DNA of 16,699 nucleotides from Thermoleophilia bacterium. GTDB taxonomy: Bacteria > Actinomycetota > Thermoleophilia > Gaiellales > Gaiellaceae. Numbering within the stretch: the stretch's first letter is position 1; the number at the start of each line of letters is the position of its first letter. Positions 1-10,983 of the stretch are shown here, piece after piece. The position numbers were made by a program, and so were the translations under genes. The DNA lies in assembly GCA_014534155.1 (NCBI GenBank), contig JACVSB010000015.1:1-16699 (forward strand). The letters are read 5' to 3'. The notes beneath the pieces are model-generated. The model was given only the letters and a program-made list of their open reading frames with translations. It had not been told where the DNA came from and searched no databases.

Positions 1-1656
1 CGCGTACATGAGGTGCAGGATCGCGTGCTCGACGCCGCCGATGTACTGGTCGACCGGCATCCAGCGCCCCAGCACCTCGCGGTCCCACGGCGCCTGGTCG
101 TTGCGCGCGTCGCAGTAGCGCAGGAAGTACCACGAGGAGTCGACGAACGTGTCCATGGTGTCCGTCTCGCGCCGCGCAGCGCCGCCGCAGGCAGGACAGG
201 CGGTGCGGACCCACTCCTCGGCAGCGGCCAGCGGGGAGCGACCTCTGGGCAGGTACTCGTCGACCTCGGGGAGGAGCACGGGCAGCTCCTCGTCGGGGAC
301 GGGCACGATCCCGCAGCGGTCGCAGTGGACGACGGGAATCGGGCAGCCCCAGTAGCGCTGGCGCGAGAGGAGCCAGTCGCGCAGGCGATAGCCGACGGCG
401 AAGGTTGCTCGCGCCTCGCCCGCGAGCCACTCGACGATCGCGCGCTTGCCCTCGGGCGCCGGGAGTCCCGAGAAGGGGCCGGAGTTGACCAGCCGTTCGT
501 CGGAGGAGTGCGCCACGAACGCGCCCTCCTCGACGTCGGTCTCTCCTTCGGCCGGGTGGACCACGGGGCGCACCGGGAGGCCGTAGCGCTTGGCGAAGGC
601 GAAGTCGCGCTCGTCGTGCGCCGGGACACCCATGATGGCGCCCGTTCCGTACTCCATGAGGACGTAGTCCGCGACCCAGATGGGGATCGGCTCCTCCGTG
701 GCCGGGTTGACCACGAAGCGCCCCGTGAAGACGCCGTCCTTCTCCTTCTCCTCCCGCTCGACGGCCGAGCGGGCAGCGGCACGGCGCACGTACTCCCGGA
801 CCTCCCCCTCCTGCTCCGTCTCCGCCGCCAGCCGCTCGACCAGCGGGTGCTCGGGAGCGAGGACGAAGAACGTCGCCCCGAAGAGCGTGTCGGGGCGCGT
901 CGTGTAGACGGGGATGTCGACGTCCTCGTGCGCGAGGCGGAAGGCGACCTCCGCTCCCTCCGAGCGGCCGATCCAGTTGCGTTGCATCGTGAGAACGCGC
1001 TCGGGCCACGACTCGAGGAGCGCCATGTCGTCGAGGAGCGCATCCGCGTAGGCCGTGATTCGGAAGAACCACTGCTCGAGGCTGCGCGCCTCCACCTCGG
1101 CACCGCACCGCTCGCAGCGCCCGTCGACCACCTGCTCGTTGGCGAGCACGGTCTGGTCGTTCGGGCACCACTTGACGGGCGCTTCCTTGCGGTAGGCGAG
1201 TCCGCGCTCGAAGAAGCGGAGGAAGAGCCATTGCGTCCAGCGGTAGTACTCCGGCTCGTGCGTCGCGAGCACGCGCCGCCAGTCGATCGCCCAGCCCATC
1301 CGCTCCATCTGCGCCCTGATGGCGGCGATGTTTCTCTCCGTGACCTCGCGCGGGTGCCCCCCTTCGCGGATCGCCGCGTTTTCCGCCGGAAGGCCGAAGG
1401 CGTCGAAGCCCATCGGGCGGAGAACGGCAACGCCGTTCCGCCGGCGGAAGTGGGACACGACCTCGCCGAGCATGTAGTTGCGGACGTGGCCCATGTGGAG
1501 CTCGCCCGAGGGGTACGGCAGCATCTCCAGGACGTACGACTTCTCCCCGGGGTCGGGAGCGCCGGGCTGACCCGGATTGGGGACGTGGAACGCCCGCTCC
1601 CGCGCCCAGACCTCCTGCCACTTCCTCTCGATCCTCGCTGGCTCGTATCGCTCCAT
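1..1656 (-). CDS. leuS: Leucyl-tRNA synthetase, N-terminal two thirds (cut by window edge)
   Basis: Class I aminoacyl-tRNA synthetase that charges tRNA-Leu in the cytoplasm. The window holds 552 codons from the ATG at 1656; the C-terminal part with the KMSKS loop and anticodon-binding domain lies outside. The HIGH signature appears as HMGH (residues 54-57) after the family block YVLEMLPYPSG. A zinc-knuckle-like stretch follows (C164-P-N-D, then C181 and C184). The CP1 editing domain is recognisable by TTRPDTLFG and the later GTGAIMGVPAHDERDF block. The last visible residues, AILHLMYA, match the family just after the editing domain. The start is supported by AAAGGGG about 7 nt upstream. The upstream gap of about 125 nt carries a candidate promoter, a short leader ORF and a hairpin with U-tract, described separately. 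Identity is very secure. Confidence 0.97.
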   Translation of the reverse strand, partial: MERYEPARIERKWQEVWARERAFHVPNPGQPGAPDPGEKSYVLEMLPYPSGELHMGHVRNYMLGEVVSHFRRRNGVAVLRPMGFDAFGLPAENAAIREGGHPREVTERNIAAIRAQMERMGWAIDWRRVLATHEPEYYRWTQWLFLRFFERGLAYRKEAPVKWCPNDQTVLANEQVVDGRCERCGAEVEARSLEQWFFRITAYADALLDDMALLESWPERVLTMQRNWIGRSEGAEVAFRLAHEDVDIPVYTTRPDTLFGATFFVLAPEHPLVERLAAETEQEGEVREYVRRAAARSAVEREEKEKDGVFTGRFVVNPATEEPIPIWVADYVLMEYGTGAIMGVPAHDERDFAFAKRYGLPVRPVVHPAEGETDVEEGAFVAHSSDERLVNSGPFSGLPAPEGKRAIVEWLAGEARATFAVGYRLRDWLLSRQRYWGCPIPVVHCDRCGIVPVPDEELPVLLPEVDEYLPRGRSPLAAAEEWVRTACPACGGAARRETDTMDTFVDSSWYFLRYCDARNDQAPWDREVLGRWMPVDQYIGGVEHAILHLMYA

Positions 1657-1671
1657 GGGAGGCCCCTTTAA

Positions 1672-1697
1672 CGAGAAAACCTCTCTCGCGAGAGGCT
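1672..1697 (-). terminator. Terminator-like or attenuator hairpin in the leuS leader
   Basis: On the minus strand AGCCTCTC and GAGAGGTT pair (8 bp, one G-T) around a GCGA tetraloop (1678-1697), and TTTTCTCG starts within the right arm and continues past it. This has the form of an intrinsic terminator. It ends only 21 nt before the leuS ATG, so no ordinary promoter fits between it and leuS; leuS transcription must read through it. A competing hairpin, CGAGA with TCTCG, uses the same right arm and U-tract. Attenuation is an inference. Confidence 0.55.
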
Positions 1698-1734
1698 CTG
1701 GGAGTCGCCGGGCCGGCTCACGGCCGCCTGCCCG

Positions 1735-1770
1735 TCAGCTCCACCCGACGCCGGTAAGACCCTTGGCCAT
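1735..1770 (-). CDS. Possible 11-residue leader peptide upstream of leuS
   Basis: ATG at 1770 opens the reading MAKGLTGVGWS and ends in TGA at 1737-1735. It lies between the nucleotidyltransferase stop and the leuS hairpin. It begins 8 nt after the candidate -10 hexamer TAGACT, so its mRNA could be leaderless or nearly so. Its single leucine codon is CTT, which should be uncommon in a genome this GC-rich. One leucine codon is thin evidence compared with classical leucine leader peptides, which carry several. An ORF of this size can arise by chance. Confidence 0.3.
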   Translation of the reverse strand: MAKGLTGVGWS

Positions 1771-1778
1771 CCGCCCGC

Positions 1779-1784
1779 AGTCTA
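1779..1784 (-). promoter_or_regulatory. Candidate -10 element for leuS
   Basis: TAGACT on the minus strand overlaps the TAG stop of the upstream nucleotidyltransferase gene. It fits the TANNNT form of a sigma-70 -10 element. The hexamer 17 nt upstream is TCGAGC, a poor -35 match (3 of 6). The same hexamer recurs at three other junctions in the window, which is the main support. Confidence 0.3.
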
Positions 1785-2345
1785 CCGCACCGCCGAGGCG
1801 GGCTCGACGATCCCCAGCTCCTCGACGAGCGTGAAGAACGCCCGTGCGTAGGGGGAGTCCTTCGTGCGCTCGCGCACCTCGTCCCAGGCCACCTGCTCGC
1901 GGATCGAGCGCGCGATGTCGAGCGAGCCGGAGAAGTCGAGGTGCGTCTCGTTCAGGGCGAGCAACTTCGACGCCATGATGTCCTCGAGGGCGAGCACGCG
2001 CATCCGCGCCGACAAGACCTCGCGATCCTCTCCACGCTCGATCATCGCGTCGTCCACGGGCCCGGACGACGGCTCGAAGATGACGTCGACCAGCACCTCG
2101 CCGTCGTAGGCCTTCAGGAGCCAGCCCTCGGGCGGGCGCTCGATCCTCATCCCCGCCTCGTTCAGCGCCTTGATCGCGCGCTCGGTGTCTTCGGGCTTGA
2201 CGAGGAAGTCGACGTCGTGGTCGGAGAAGGGCGCGCCGCGCGCCCACGCGGCGAGACCGCCGCCGAGCACGAACGGGATCTCCGCGTCGCGCAGCGCGCC
2301 GGCCGCCTTCTTCATCGCCCCGGCCATCTCGTCGAACTCGGGCAC
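1782..2345 (-). CDS. Nucleotidyltransferase-fold protein (MNT/AbiEii-like), function unknown
   Basis: A 187-residue protein when started at GTG 2345, which has AGGA 9 nt upstream. The reading frame is open to an ATG at 2396, but that extension is proline/cysteine-rich and nearly reaches the divergent gene. ATGs at 2327 and 2315 are also possible. The nucleotidyltransferase core is visible: GGG near residues 28-30, then SDHDVDFLV (residues 41-49) with D44 and D46 as likely metal ligands, and a third acidic residue in VLVDVIF (D87). ALEDIMASKLLAL (about 119-131) is typical of the AbiEii/DUF6036-type group. Such proteins include antitoxin and toxin nucleotidyltransferases and uncharacterised stand-alone enzymes. 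No HEPN or AbiEi-like partner is adjacent, so a toxin-antitoxin role is not supported. It lies upstream of leuS and diverges from a metallophosphoesterase 62 nt away. Confidence 0.75.
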   Translation of the reverse strand: MPEFDEMAGAMKKAAGALRDAEIPFVLGGGLAAWARGAPFSDHDVDFLVKPEDTERAIKALNEAGMRIERPPEGWLLKAYDGEVLVDVIFEPSSGPVDDAMIERGEDREVLSARMRVLALEDIMASKLLALNETHLDFSGSLDIARSIREQVAWDEVRERTKDSPYARAFFTLVEELGIVEPASAVR

Positions 2346-2407
2346 GCACCCCGGTCCTACCCCGGCGCAACCCGGGCAAATCTCGGCCGCGGGCAAGATA
2401 CGGGCGC

Positions 2408-3139
2408 GTGCAGCCGATCCGCATTGCCGCCGCCGGGGACATCCACTGCTCGCCCTCGCGCCGGGCGGGGGTCGCGGCCGCCTTCGGCGGGCTCGACGAC
2501 GGCGTCGACCTCGTCCTCCTCGCCGGCGACCTGACGACGCACGGAGAGCCGGAGGAGGCGGAAGTCCTGGCCGAGGCGCTCGCTTCGGTCCGCGTGCCCG
2601 TCGTCGCGGTCCTGGGAAACCACGACTGGCACTCGAACCGACAAGCCGAGATCGTGCGGGTGCTCGAGGAGGCGGGCGCGCGCGTCCTCGACCGCGACTG
2701 GACGCGGCTTTCGATCCGGGGGGCCGAGGTCGGCATCGTCGGCACCAAGGGCTTCGTCGGCGGGTTTCCGGACTCGCAGCTGCCCGACTTCGGGGAGCCC
2801 GTGCTGCGCCAGGTCTACGCGGAGACGACGGAGGAGGTGCGCGCGCTCGAGCGCGGGCTGGAAGCGGTGGCCGCGTGCCCGGTGCGCATCGTGCTCCTCC
2901 ATTACGCGCCGACGTGGACGACGCTCGAGGGGGAGCCGAAGACGATCTGGACGTTCCTCGGCACGGACCGGATGGCGCCGCCGATCGAGCGCCACCGCCC
3001 CGATCTCGTGCTCCACGGGCACGGGCACGCCGGCACCTTCGCCGGCGCGCTCGGCGACGTGCCCGTGTTCAACGTCGCGGTTCCGGTGATCCGGCGGGAC
3101 TTCTGGATCTTCGAGGTGGACGGGAAGCCGAGCGGCTAG
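2408..3139 (+). CDS. Calcineurin-like metallophosphoesterase
   Basis: A 243-residue protein from GTG 2408. It has the complete two-metal phosphoesterase signature: GDIH (10-13), GDL (40-42), GNHD (70-73), H165 in LLHY, and GHGH (204-207). The protein begins directly with the first beta strand and has no signal peptide, so it should be cytosolic. The substrate cannot be told from sequence; the superfamily includes phosphodiesterases, nucleotidases and phosphatases. There is no clear Shine-Dalgarno sequence before the GTG (CAAGATACGGGCGC precedes it), so a leaderless message is possible. It is one of only two plus-strand genes in the window, and both belong to this superfamily. Its TAG stop overlaps the TAG of the converging minus-strand gene within CTAG at 3136-3139. 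Confidence 0.9.
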   Translation: MQPIRIAAAGDIHCSPSRRAGVAAAFGGLDDGVDLVLLAGDLTTHGEPEEAEVLAEALASVRVPVVAVLGNHDWHSNRQAEIVRVLEEAGARVLDRDWTRLSIRGAEVGIVGTKGFVGGFPDSQLPDFGEPVLRQVYAETTEEVRALERGLEAVAACPVRIVLLHYAPTWTTLEGEPKTIWTFLGTDRMAPPIERHRPDLVLHGHGHAGTFAGALGDVPVFNVAVPVIRRDFWIFEVDGKPSG

Positions 3140-3276
3140 CTCTCGCCGCGCTCAGGCTCGTCGTCGGGAGACATGCTCCCCGGCGCGAGCGTCTCGTCCG
3201 CCTCCGCCGCCCGCTCGCGCGCCTCCTCGTCGTCCGCGGGCCAGGTCTCGGGCAAGTCGACGTCTCGCTCGCTCAT
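3136..3276 (-). CDS. Small acidic protein, 46 residues, unknown function
   Basis: The ATG at 3276 overlaps the TGA of the upstream DUF3072 gene (ATGA), so the two are probably translationally coupled. The 46-residue product is strongly acidic and rich in Glu, Asp and Pro (it begins MSERDVDLPETWPADDEEA), with no predicted membrane segment and no known motif that I recognise. It looks disordered. The stop codon overlaps tail to tail with the plus-strand metallophosphoesterase. Support comes from the tight overlap and continuous frame; a chance ORF cannot be excluded at this length. Confidence 0.5.
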   Translation of the reverse strand: MSERDVDLPETWPADDEEARERAAEADETLAPGSMSPDDEPERGES

Positions 3277-3581
3277 CGTCGTCCCCGGCCCGTACGTGCC
3301 TGCAGCTCGTCGATCCGCTTCGACGCCTCCGCCTTGGTCAGGTTCTCGTCGAAGGGCTCGTTCGCTTCCTGCGAGAGCGTCCTCAGGTACGAGGCCTGGG
3401 CTCCCGTCATCGGCTCCTCGCCCGTGACCCACTCCTCCGGATCCTTCTCGGTGTTCGAGCCGAAGCCCTGCCGGCTCTCCTCCGACTCGGGGAACTTGGC
3501 CCCCGGGACGCCGGGATCCTGCGGAGTGCCGGCATCCGCCGTCTCGGCGATCTCACCCGGGCGGGCGCTCTTCTCGTCCAT
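3273..3581 (-). CDS. DUF3072 domain protein
   Basis: A 102-residue protein from ATG 3581. The C-terminal half (about residues 57-98) contains PMTGAQASYLRTLSQEA, then EPFDENLTKAEASKRIDEL, which I recognise as DUF3072, a small domain of unknown function common in actinobacteria and proteobacteria. The N-terminal half is acidic and low complexity, probably disordered. The frame stays open upstream into the tRNA gene, but those codons only shadow the tRNA, so the ATG at 3581 is chosen. There is no strong Shine-Dalgarno sequence (GGCGGCGCC precedes the ATG). It lies 61 nt downstream of tRNA-Ala on the same strand and overlaps the 46-residue gene after it. Confidence 0.8.
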   Translation of the reverse strand: MDEKSARPGEIAETADAGTPQDPGVPGAKFPESEESRQGFGSNTEKDPEEWVTGEEPMTGAQASYLRTLSQEANEPFDENLTKAEASKRIDELQARTGRGRR

Positions 3582-3642
3582 GGCGCCGCCATACCCGCCG
3601 CTCGCTGCGGCGAACCCTTGAATGCGGGACCGCTCGCGAAAG

Positions 3643-3715
3643 TGGAGCCAACGGGACTCGAACCCGTGACCTTCTGGCTGCCAGCCAGACGCTCTCCCAG
3701 CTGAGCTATGGCCCC
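3643..3715 (-). tRNA. tRNA-Ala (anticodon GGC)
   Basis: The 73-nt minus-strand sequence folds as a standard cloverleaf. The acceptor stem GGGGCCA pairs with TGGCTCC (one G-T); the D arm is GCTC/GAGC; the anticodon stem is TCTGG/CCAGA with loop CTGGCAG, giving anticodon GGC at 3682-3680; the T arm is ACGGG TTCGAGT CCCGT. The discriminator base is A. The 3' CCA is not encoded (CT follows), so it must be added enzymatically. It sits between rsfS and the DUF3072 gene, on the same strand as both. Confidence 0.97.
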
Positions 3716-3751
3716 GCGGGGGAAAAGCGTAGCGGACGCCGAGACGAGGAG

Positions 3752-3774
3752 CCGCGGCGCTTACCGCGCCGCGG
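3752..3774 (-). terminator. Strong hairpin enclosing the rsfS stop codon
   Basis: On the minus strand CCGCGGCGC pairs perfectly with GCGCCGCGG (9 bp) around the 5-nt loop GGTAA, which holds the TAA stop of rsfS. No U-run follows directly; the nearest T4 is about 25 nt further, just before tRNA-Ala. It may be a factor-assisted terminator, a 3'-end block to exonucleases, or a processing signal ahead of the tRNA. The structure is certain on paper; the role is not. Confidence 0.5.
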
Positions 3775-4114
3775 CGACGTCGACCGACGGCACGTCCGCC
3801 CACAGGTCCTCGAGGCGGTAGAAGCTCCGAGCCTCGGGCGTGAAGACATGCAGCACGACGTCGAGGTAGTCAGCGAGGATCCACGTCGCCTCCTTCTCGC
3901 CCTCGACGTTGTGCGGGACGACGCGATGATCCGCCTTGAGACGCTCGCGCACCTCGTCGTAGATCGCTTTCGTCTGGCGCGGGTTCTGGCCCGTGCAGAC
4001 GACGAAGTAGTCCGTGTAGGAGCAGACCGGCCGCATGTCGAGGATCGCGATCTCCCGTGCCAGCTTGTTCGACGCCAGGCCGGCGATGCGCTGCGCTTGC
4101 TCGAGCGCCGTCAG
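3761..4114 (-). CDS. rsfS: Ribosomal silencing factor RsfS (YbeB/Iojap), probable CTG start
   Basis: RsfS binds ribosomal protein L14 and blocks 50S-30S joining when nutrients are low. The core is unmistakable: LDMRPVCSYTDYFVVCTGQNPRQTKA and later WILADYLDVVLHVF, RSFYRLEDLW. The only in-frame ATG (4036) would begin inside the first beta strand, dropping the conserved N-terminal helix. That helix is encoded in frame upstream: reading from CTG at 4114 gives TALEQAQRIAGLASNKLAREIAILDMRP, a normal RsfS N terminus and 117 residues in total. No ATG, GTG or TTG occurs in this frame between the nadD stop and 4036. GGGGAG lies 11 nt before the CTG, which overlaps the stop of an 11-codon ORF as CTGA. 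A frameshift (real or an assembly error) joining an upstream ATG is the alternative. Identity is firm; the start is uncertain. Confidence 0.93.
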   Translation of the reverse strand: MTALEQAQRIAGLASNKLAREIAILDMRPVCSYTDYFVVCTGQNPRQTKAIYDEVRERLKADHRVVPHNVEGEKEATWILADYLDVVLHVFTPEARSFYRLEDLWADVPSVDVAAAR

Positions 4115-4146
4115 GTGGGCAGCCGCTCCCCGAACCCCTCGGACAT
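4111..4146 (-). CDS. Possible 11-codon ORF overlapping the rsfS start
   Basis: ATG at 4146 encodes MSEGFGERLPT and stops at TGA 4113-4111, which overlaps the proposed rsfS CTG start as CTGA. It may be a coupling ORF that delivers ribosomes to a weak start. Alternatively it is the true N terminus of rsfS broken by a one-base indel. There is no Shine-Dalgarno sequence before its ATG. Chance occurrence is possible. Confidence 0.3.
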   Translation of the reverse strand: MSEGFGERLPT

Positions 4147-4185
4147 CGTCGAGAGGGTAGCCGCGCAGGCGGGCGGCGGCAACAG

Positions 4186-4772
4186 CTAGCGACCGCGGTA
4201 GAGGCCGAGGTCGCGGACGAGCATGGCGACCGGGGGTGGGACGAGCTCGTCGATCGGCTCGCCGGAGGCGACGCGCGCGCGGATCTCACGCGACGCGACG
4301 GGGATCTCCGGGAAGGGGAAGTAGGCGACGCGATCGGGGCGCCGGAGGCGAGAGCGGACCGCATCGAGCCTCTCCCGCTCGTACCCCGGCCGCGCCGCCA
4401 CGGCCACGCGCGCCTGCTCGAGCACGCCGTCCGGGTCGTGCCAGGCGAGGAAATCCGCGAACTCGTCGCCGCCGATGACGACGAGAACGTCGTCCCCGAA
4501 ACGCCGGCGCGCCCAGCGCGCCGTCTCGACCGTGTAGGAAGGGCCAGGCCGGTCCAGCTCGTGCCGCGAGAGCTCGACGGCGGGGATCCCGGAGAAGGCG
4601 GCTTCGGCCAGGCGGAAGCGCGTCTCGGCGTCCGTCACGACGACCTTGTGGGGCGCCTCCCCCACGACCACGACCAGCAGCTTGTCCAGGCCGAGCTCGT
4701 GGATCGCTGCGCGGGCGAGCGCGACGTGCCCGACGTGAGGCGGGTCGAACGCGCCGCCGAGGATCCCGGCCG

Positions 4773-4776
<4 letters not shown>
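4186..4776 (-). CDS. nadD: Nicotinate-nucleotide adenylyltransferase
   Basis: NadD adenylylates nicotinate mononucleotide to deamido-NAD in NAD biosynthesis. The 196-residue protein starts at GTG 4776, which places GILGGAFDPPHVGH (residues 4-17) at the very N terminus as in the family; H14 and H17 form the HxGH nucleotidyltransferase motif. The C-terminal counterpart of the ISSTxIR motif reads PVASREIR, with Ala in place of the first Ser. Other family blocks are VVIGGDEFADFLAWHDP and VAARPGY. A GGA lies 7 nt before the GTG. The start overlaps a 16-codon ORF that itself overlaps the end of obgE. The obg-nadD-rsfS order is widely conserved and supports the call. The region between its stop and the proposed rsfS start is about 71 nt. 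Confidence 0.95.
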
Positions 4777-9384
<4,608 letters not shown>

Positions 9385-9569
9385 TCTCGTCTCCTTCCGG
9401 GTGCACGCGCGAACGCGCCCAGCTTGCGCGGGCGCGGATTGCAGGCGTGTCGACCCTCAAGCTCATCGGTGTCTTCCGGGAAGCGCACGCCGCTCGTTGC
9501 GCTCGGGCGCTCCCCGAACCGTCCAGTCAGCCTAGCAGCGGCCGCCTCTCGCGCCGACGGCGGCTCCCG
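9385..9569 (-). promoter_or_regulatory. rne leader region with strong Shine-Dalgarno and hairpin
   Basis: This 185-nt gap upstream of rne has no credible ORF on the minus strand. It ends in GGAAGGAG (9398-9391). Just upstream is a short GC hairpin, GCGC/GCGC around a 4-nt loop (9407-9418). TAGGCT (9534-9529) fits TANNNT as a weak -10 candidate without a recognisable -35. RNase E of E. coli is autoregulated through its 5' UTR; whether this leader does the same is untested. Confidence 0.4.
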
Positions 9570-9767
9570 CTACGCCGCGGCGGGCTGGAGCCGCGCCCTG
9601 GCGACGTCCACGCCGCGCAGGCGCTGACGCAGGCGCGACCACGCCCACGGCTCCACCTCGTCGTAGCGCGCCGCCTCCGCGCGCACCGCCTCGAGGTACT
9701 CGAACCAGGCGTCGGCCTCTTCGATCGCGACCGCCTCACGCTCTGCGCGCAGCCGCTCCTCGTCCAT
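9570..9767 (-). CDS. Small helical protein, 65 residues, unknown function
   Basis: ATG 9767 to TAG 9570, 65 residues, in the 421-nt interval between rodA and rne. The sequence (begins MDEERLRAEREAVAIEEAD) is rich in Glu, Ala and Arg and probably almost all alpha-helical. It has a central aromatic patch, WFEYLEAVRAEAARYDEVEPWAW, and a basic C-terminal helix, LRQRLRGVDVARARL. No signal peptide or membrane segment is seen. The patterned hydrophobic and aromatic residues and its place 38 nt after rodA on the same strand argue for a real gene. There is no clear Shine-Dalgarno sequence. I believe similar short proteins occur beside rodA in related actinobacteria, but I cannot confirm that here. Confidence 0.65.
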   Translation of the reverse strand: MDEERLRAEREAVAIEEADAWFEYLEAVRAEAARYDEVEPWAWSRLRQRLRGVDVARARLQPAAA

Positions 9768-9805
9768 CGAGCGCAGGGTAGGAGCGCGACCGGACGGAGG
9801 GAGCG

Positions 9806-10975
9806 CTACCCGCGCCCGGCCATGCGCCCGCGCACGTGGATCGCCTGGAGCAGGCCGATCATGGCGAGGCTCGCGATCATCGAGCTCCCTCCGTAGCTCA
9901 CGAAGGGAAGCGGAATGCCGGTGACGGGCGCGATGCCGATCGTCATCCCGACGTTCACGAAGACCTGGAAGACGAGCGCGAAGACGAGCGACGCGGCCAC
10001 GACCGCCCCGAAGAGGTTGGGCGCGATCGCGATCGTCCGGACTCCGCGCCACGCGACCAGAGCGAAGAGGAGAAGGAGGAGCGCCGCGCCGAGGAAGCCC
10101 CGCTGCTCGGCGAGCGCCGAGAAGATGAAGTCCGTCCGGTGCTCGGGCAGGTAGTTCAGGTTCGTCTGCGTGGCGCCGGCGACCCCGCGACCGCCGGTCC
10201 CGCCGGACCCGACGGCGGTGATCGACTGGGTTACGTTGTATGTCGCCCCGCTCGGGTCGAGATCCGTGTTCAGGAACCCGGTGATCCGCTCGACCTGGTA
10301 GGGACGGAGAACCTCGATGCCGGCCGAGGGGAGGATCCAGAGGACGAGCGTTGCCGCGAGGAGCGCGGCCAGCGCGAGGGCGGCGAGCTGCGGCCAGCGC
10401 GTTCCGGCGACGAAGAGGGCCGCCGCGAGCGCGGCGAGGTAGACGAGCGCCGTGCCGAAATCCGGCTCCACGAAGACGAGCAGGGTCGGGAGCGCGACCA
10501 GCGCGACCGCGCCGATCGTCGTGCGCCACGCCGAGATCTCCCGGTGGCGGTCGGCGAGGAAGCTGGCCGCGACGAGCACCACGAGCACCTTGCCGAGCTC
10601 CGAGGGCTGGAAGCGGAAGAAGCCGATGTCGATCCAGCGGTTCGTCCCGCGAATCTGGTCGACGACGAGCACAAGGACGAGGCCGGCCAGGAGGATCGCG
10701 TAGAGGGGCTTGCGGAGGCCTCGCCAGGAGTCGGGGTTGACGAAGGCGGCCAGCGCGAGCGCGACGGCGCCCAGACCGACGTTGACCCCCTGCCGCAGGA
10801 CGAAGTAGTCCGGGTTTCCCGCCACGTCGTTACGCGAGACGGCGTCGAGGACCCAGAGCCCGTAGGCAACGAGGGCGGCGACCGCGGCGAGGAGGACGTA
10901 GTCCAGGTGGCGCGCGACCGCGTTCGCCTCGGCGGCGATCGGCGTCGGCTGGGGCTCGGCGGCGCGGACTGCCAT
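9806..10975 (-). CDS. rodA: Rod shape-determining protein RodA (SEDS peptidoglycan glycosyltransferase)
   Basis: Polytopic membrane glycosyltransferase that polymerises lipid II during side-wall elongation, working with PBP2. The 389-residue protein from ATG 10975 has a short cytoplasmic tail and about ten hydrophobic segments. SEDS signatures are present: RWIDIGFFRFQPSELGK (113-129), the external loop YLPEHRTDFIF with D282 at the position of the catalytic aspartate, and the C-terminal PFVSYGGSS (357-365). The start lies 8 nt after the mrdA stop, so the two are co-transcribed. Pairing with a class B PBP2 and MreBCD identifies it as RodA and not FtsW. Confidence 0.96.
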   Translation of the reverse strand: MAVRAAEPQPTPIAAEANAVARHLDYVLLAAVAALVAYGLWVLDAVSRNDVAGNPDYFVLRQGVNVGLGAVALALAAFVNPDSWRGLRKPLYAILLAGLVLVLVVDQIRGTNRWIDIGFFRFQPSELGKVLVVLVAASFLADRHREISAWRTTIGAVALVALPTLLVFVEPDFGTALVYLAALAAALFVAGTRWPQLAALALAALLAATLVLWILPSAGIEVLRPYQVERITGFLNTDLDPSGATYNVTQSITAVGSGGTGGRGVAGATQTNLNYLPEHRTDFIFSALAEQRGFLGAALLLLLFALVAWRGVRTIAIAPNLFGAVVAASLVFALVFQVFVNVGMTIGIAPVTGIPLPFVSYGGSSMIASLAMIGLLQAIHVRGRMAGRG

Positions 10976-10983
10976 CGATCGCG

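Noticed and set aside
13..1671. Very long plus-strand open frame opposite leuS
   Set aside because: It is the antisense shadow of leuS, expected in a sequence this GC-rich; the minus strand has the conserved synthetase motifs.
1657..1781. T-box riboswitch upstream of leuS
   Set aside because: No T-box core (TGGNACCGCG) or specifier-loop stem could be found, and the leader of about 115 nt is short for one.
1782..2345. Type II or IV toxin-antitoxin system with the nucleotidyltransferase
   Set aside because: Only the nucleotidyltransferase fold is present; neither neighbour is a HEPN, AbiEi or other partner.
3582..3803. N-terminal extension of the DUF3072 frame through the tRNA region
   Set aside because: The extra residues translate tRNA-Ala (the GHSSAGRASGWQPEGHGFESRWLH pattern in part), a well-known false ORF.
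9529..9534. TAGGCT as a firm rne promoter
   Set aside because: It fits TANNNT but has no -35 partner, differs from the recurrent TAGACT, and such matches are expected by chance in a 185-nt gap.
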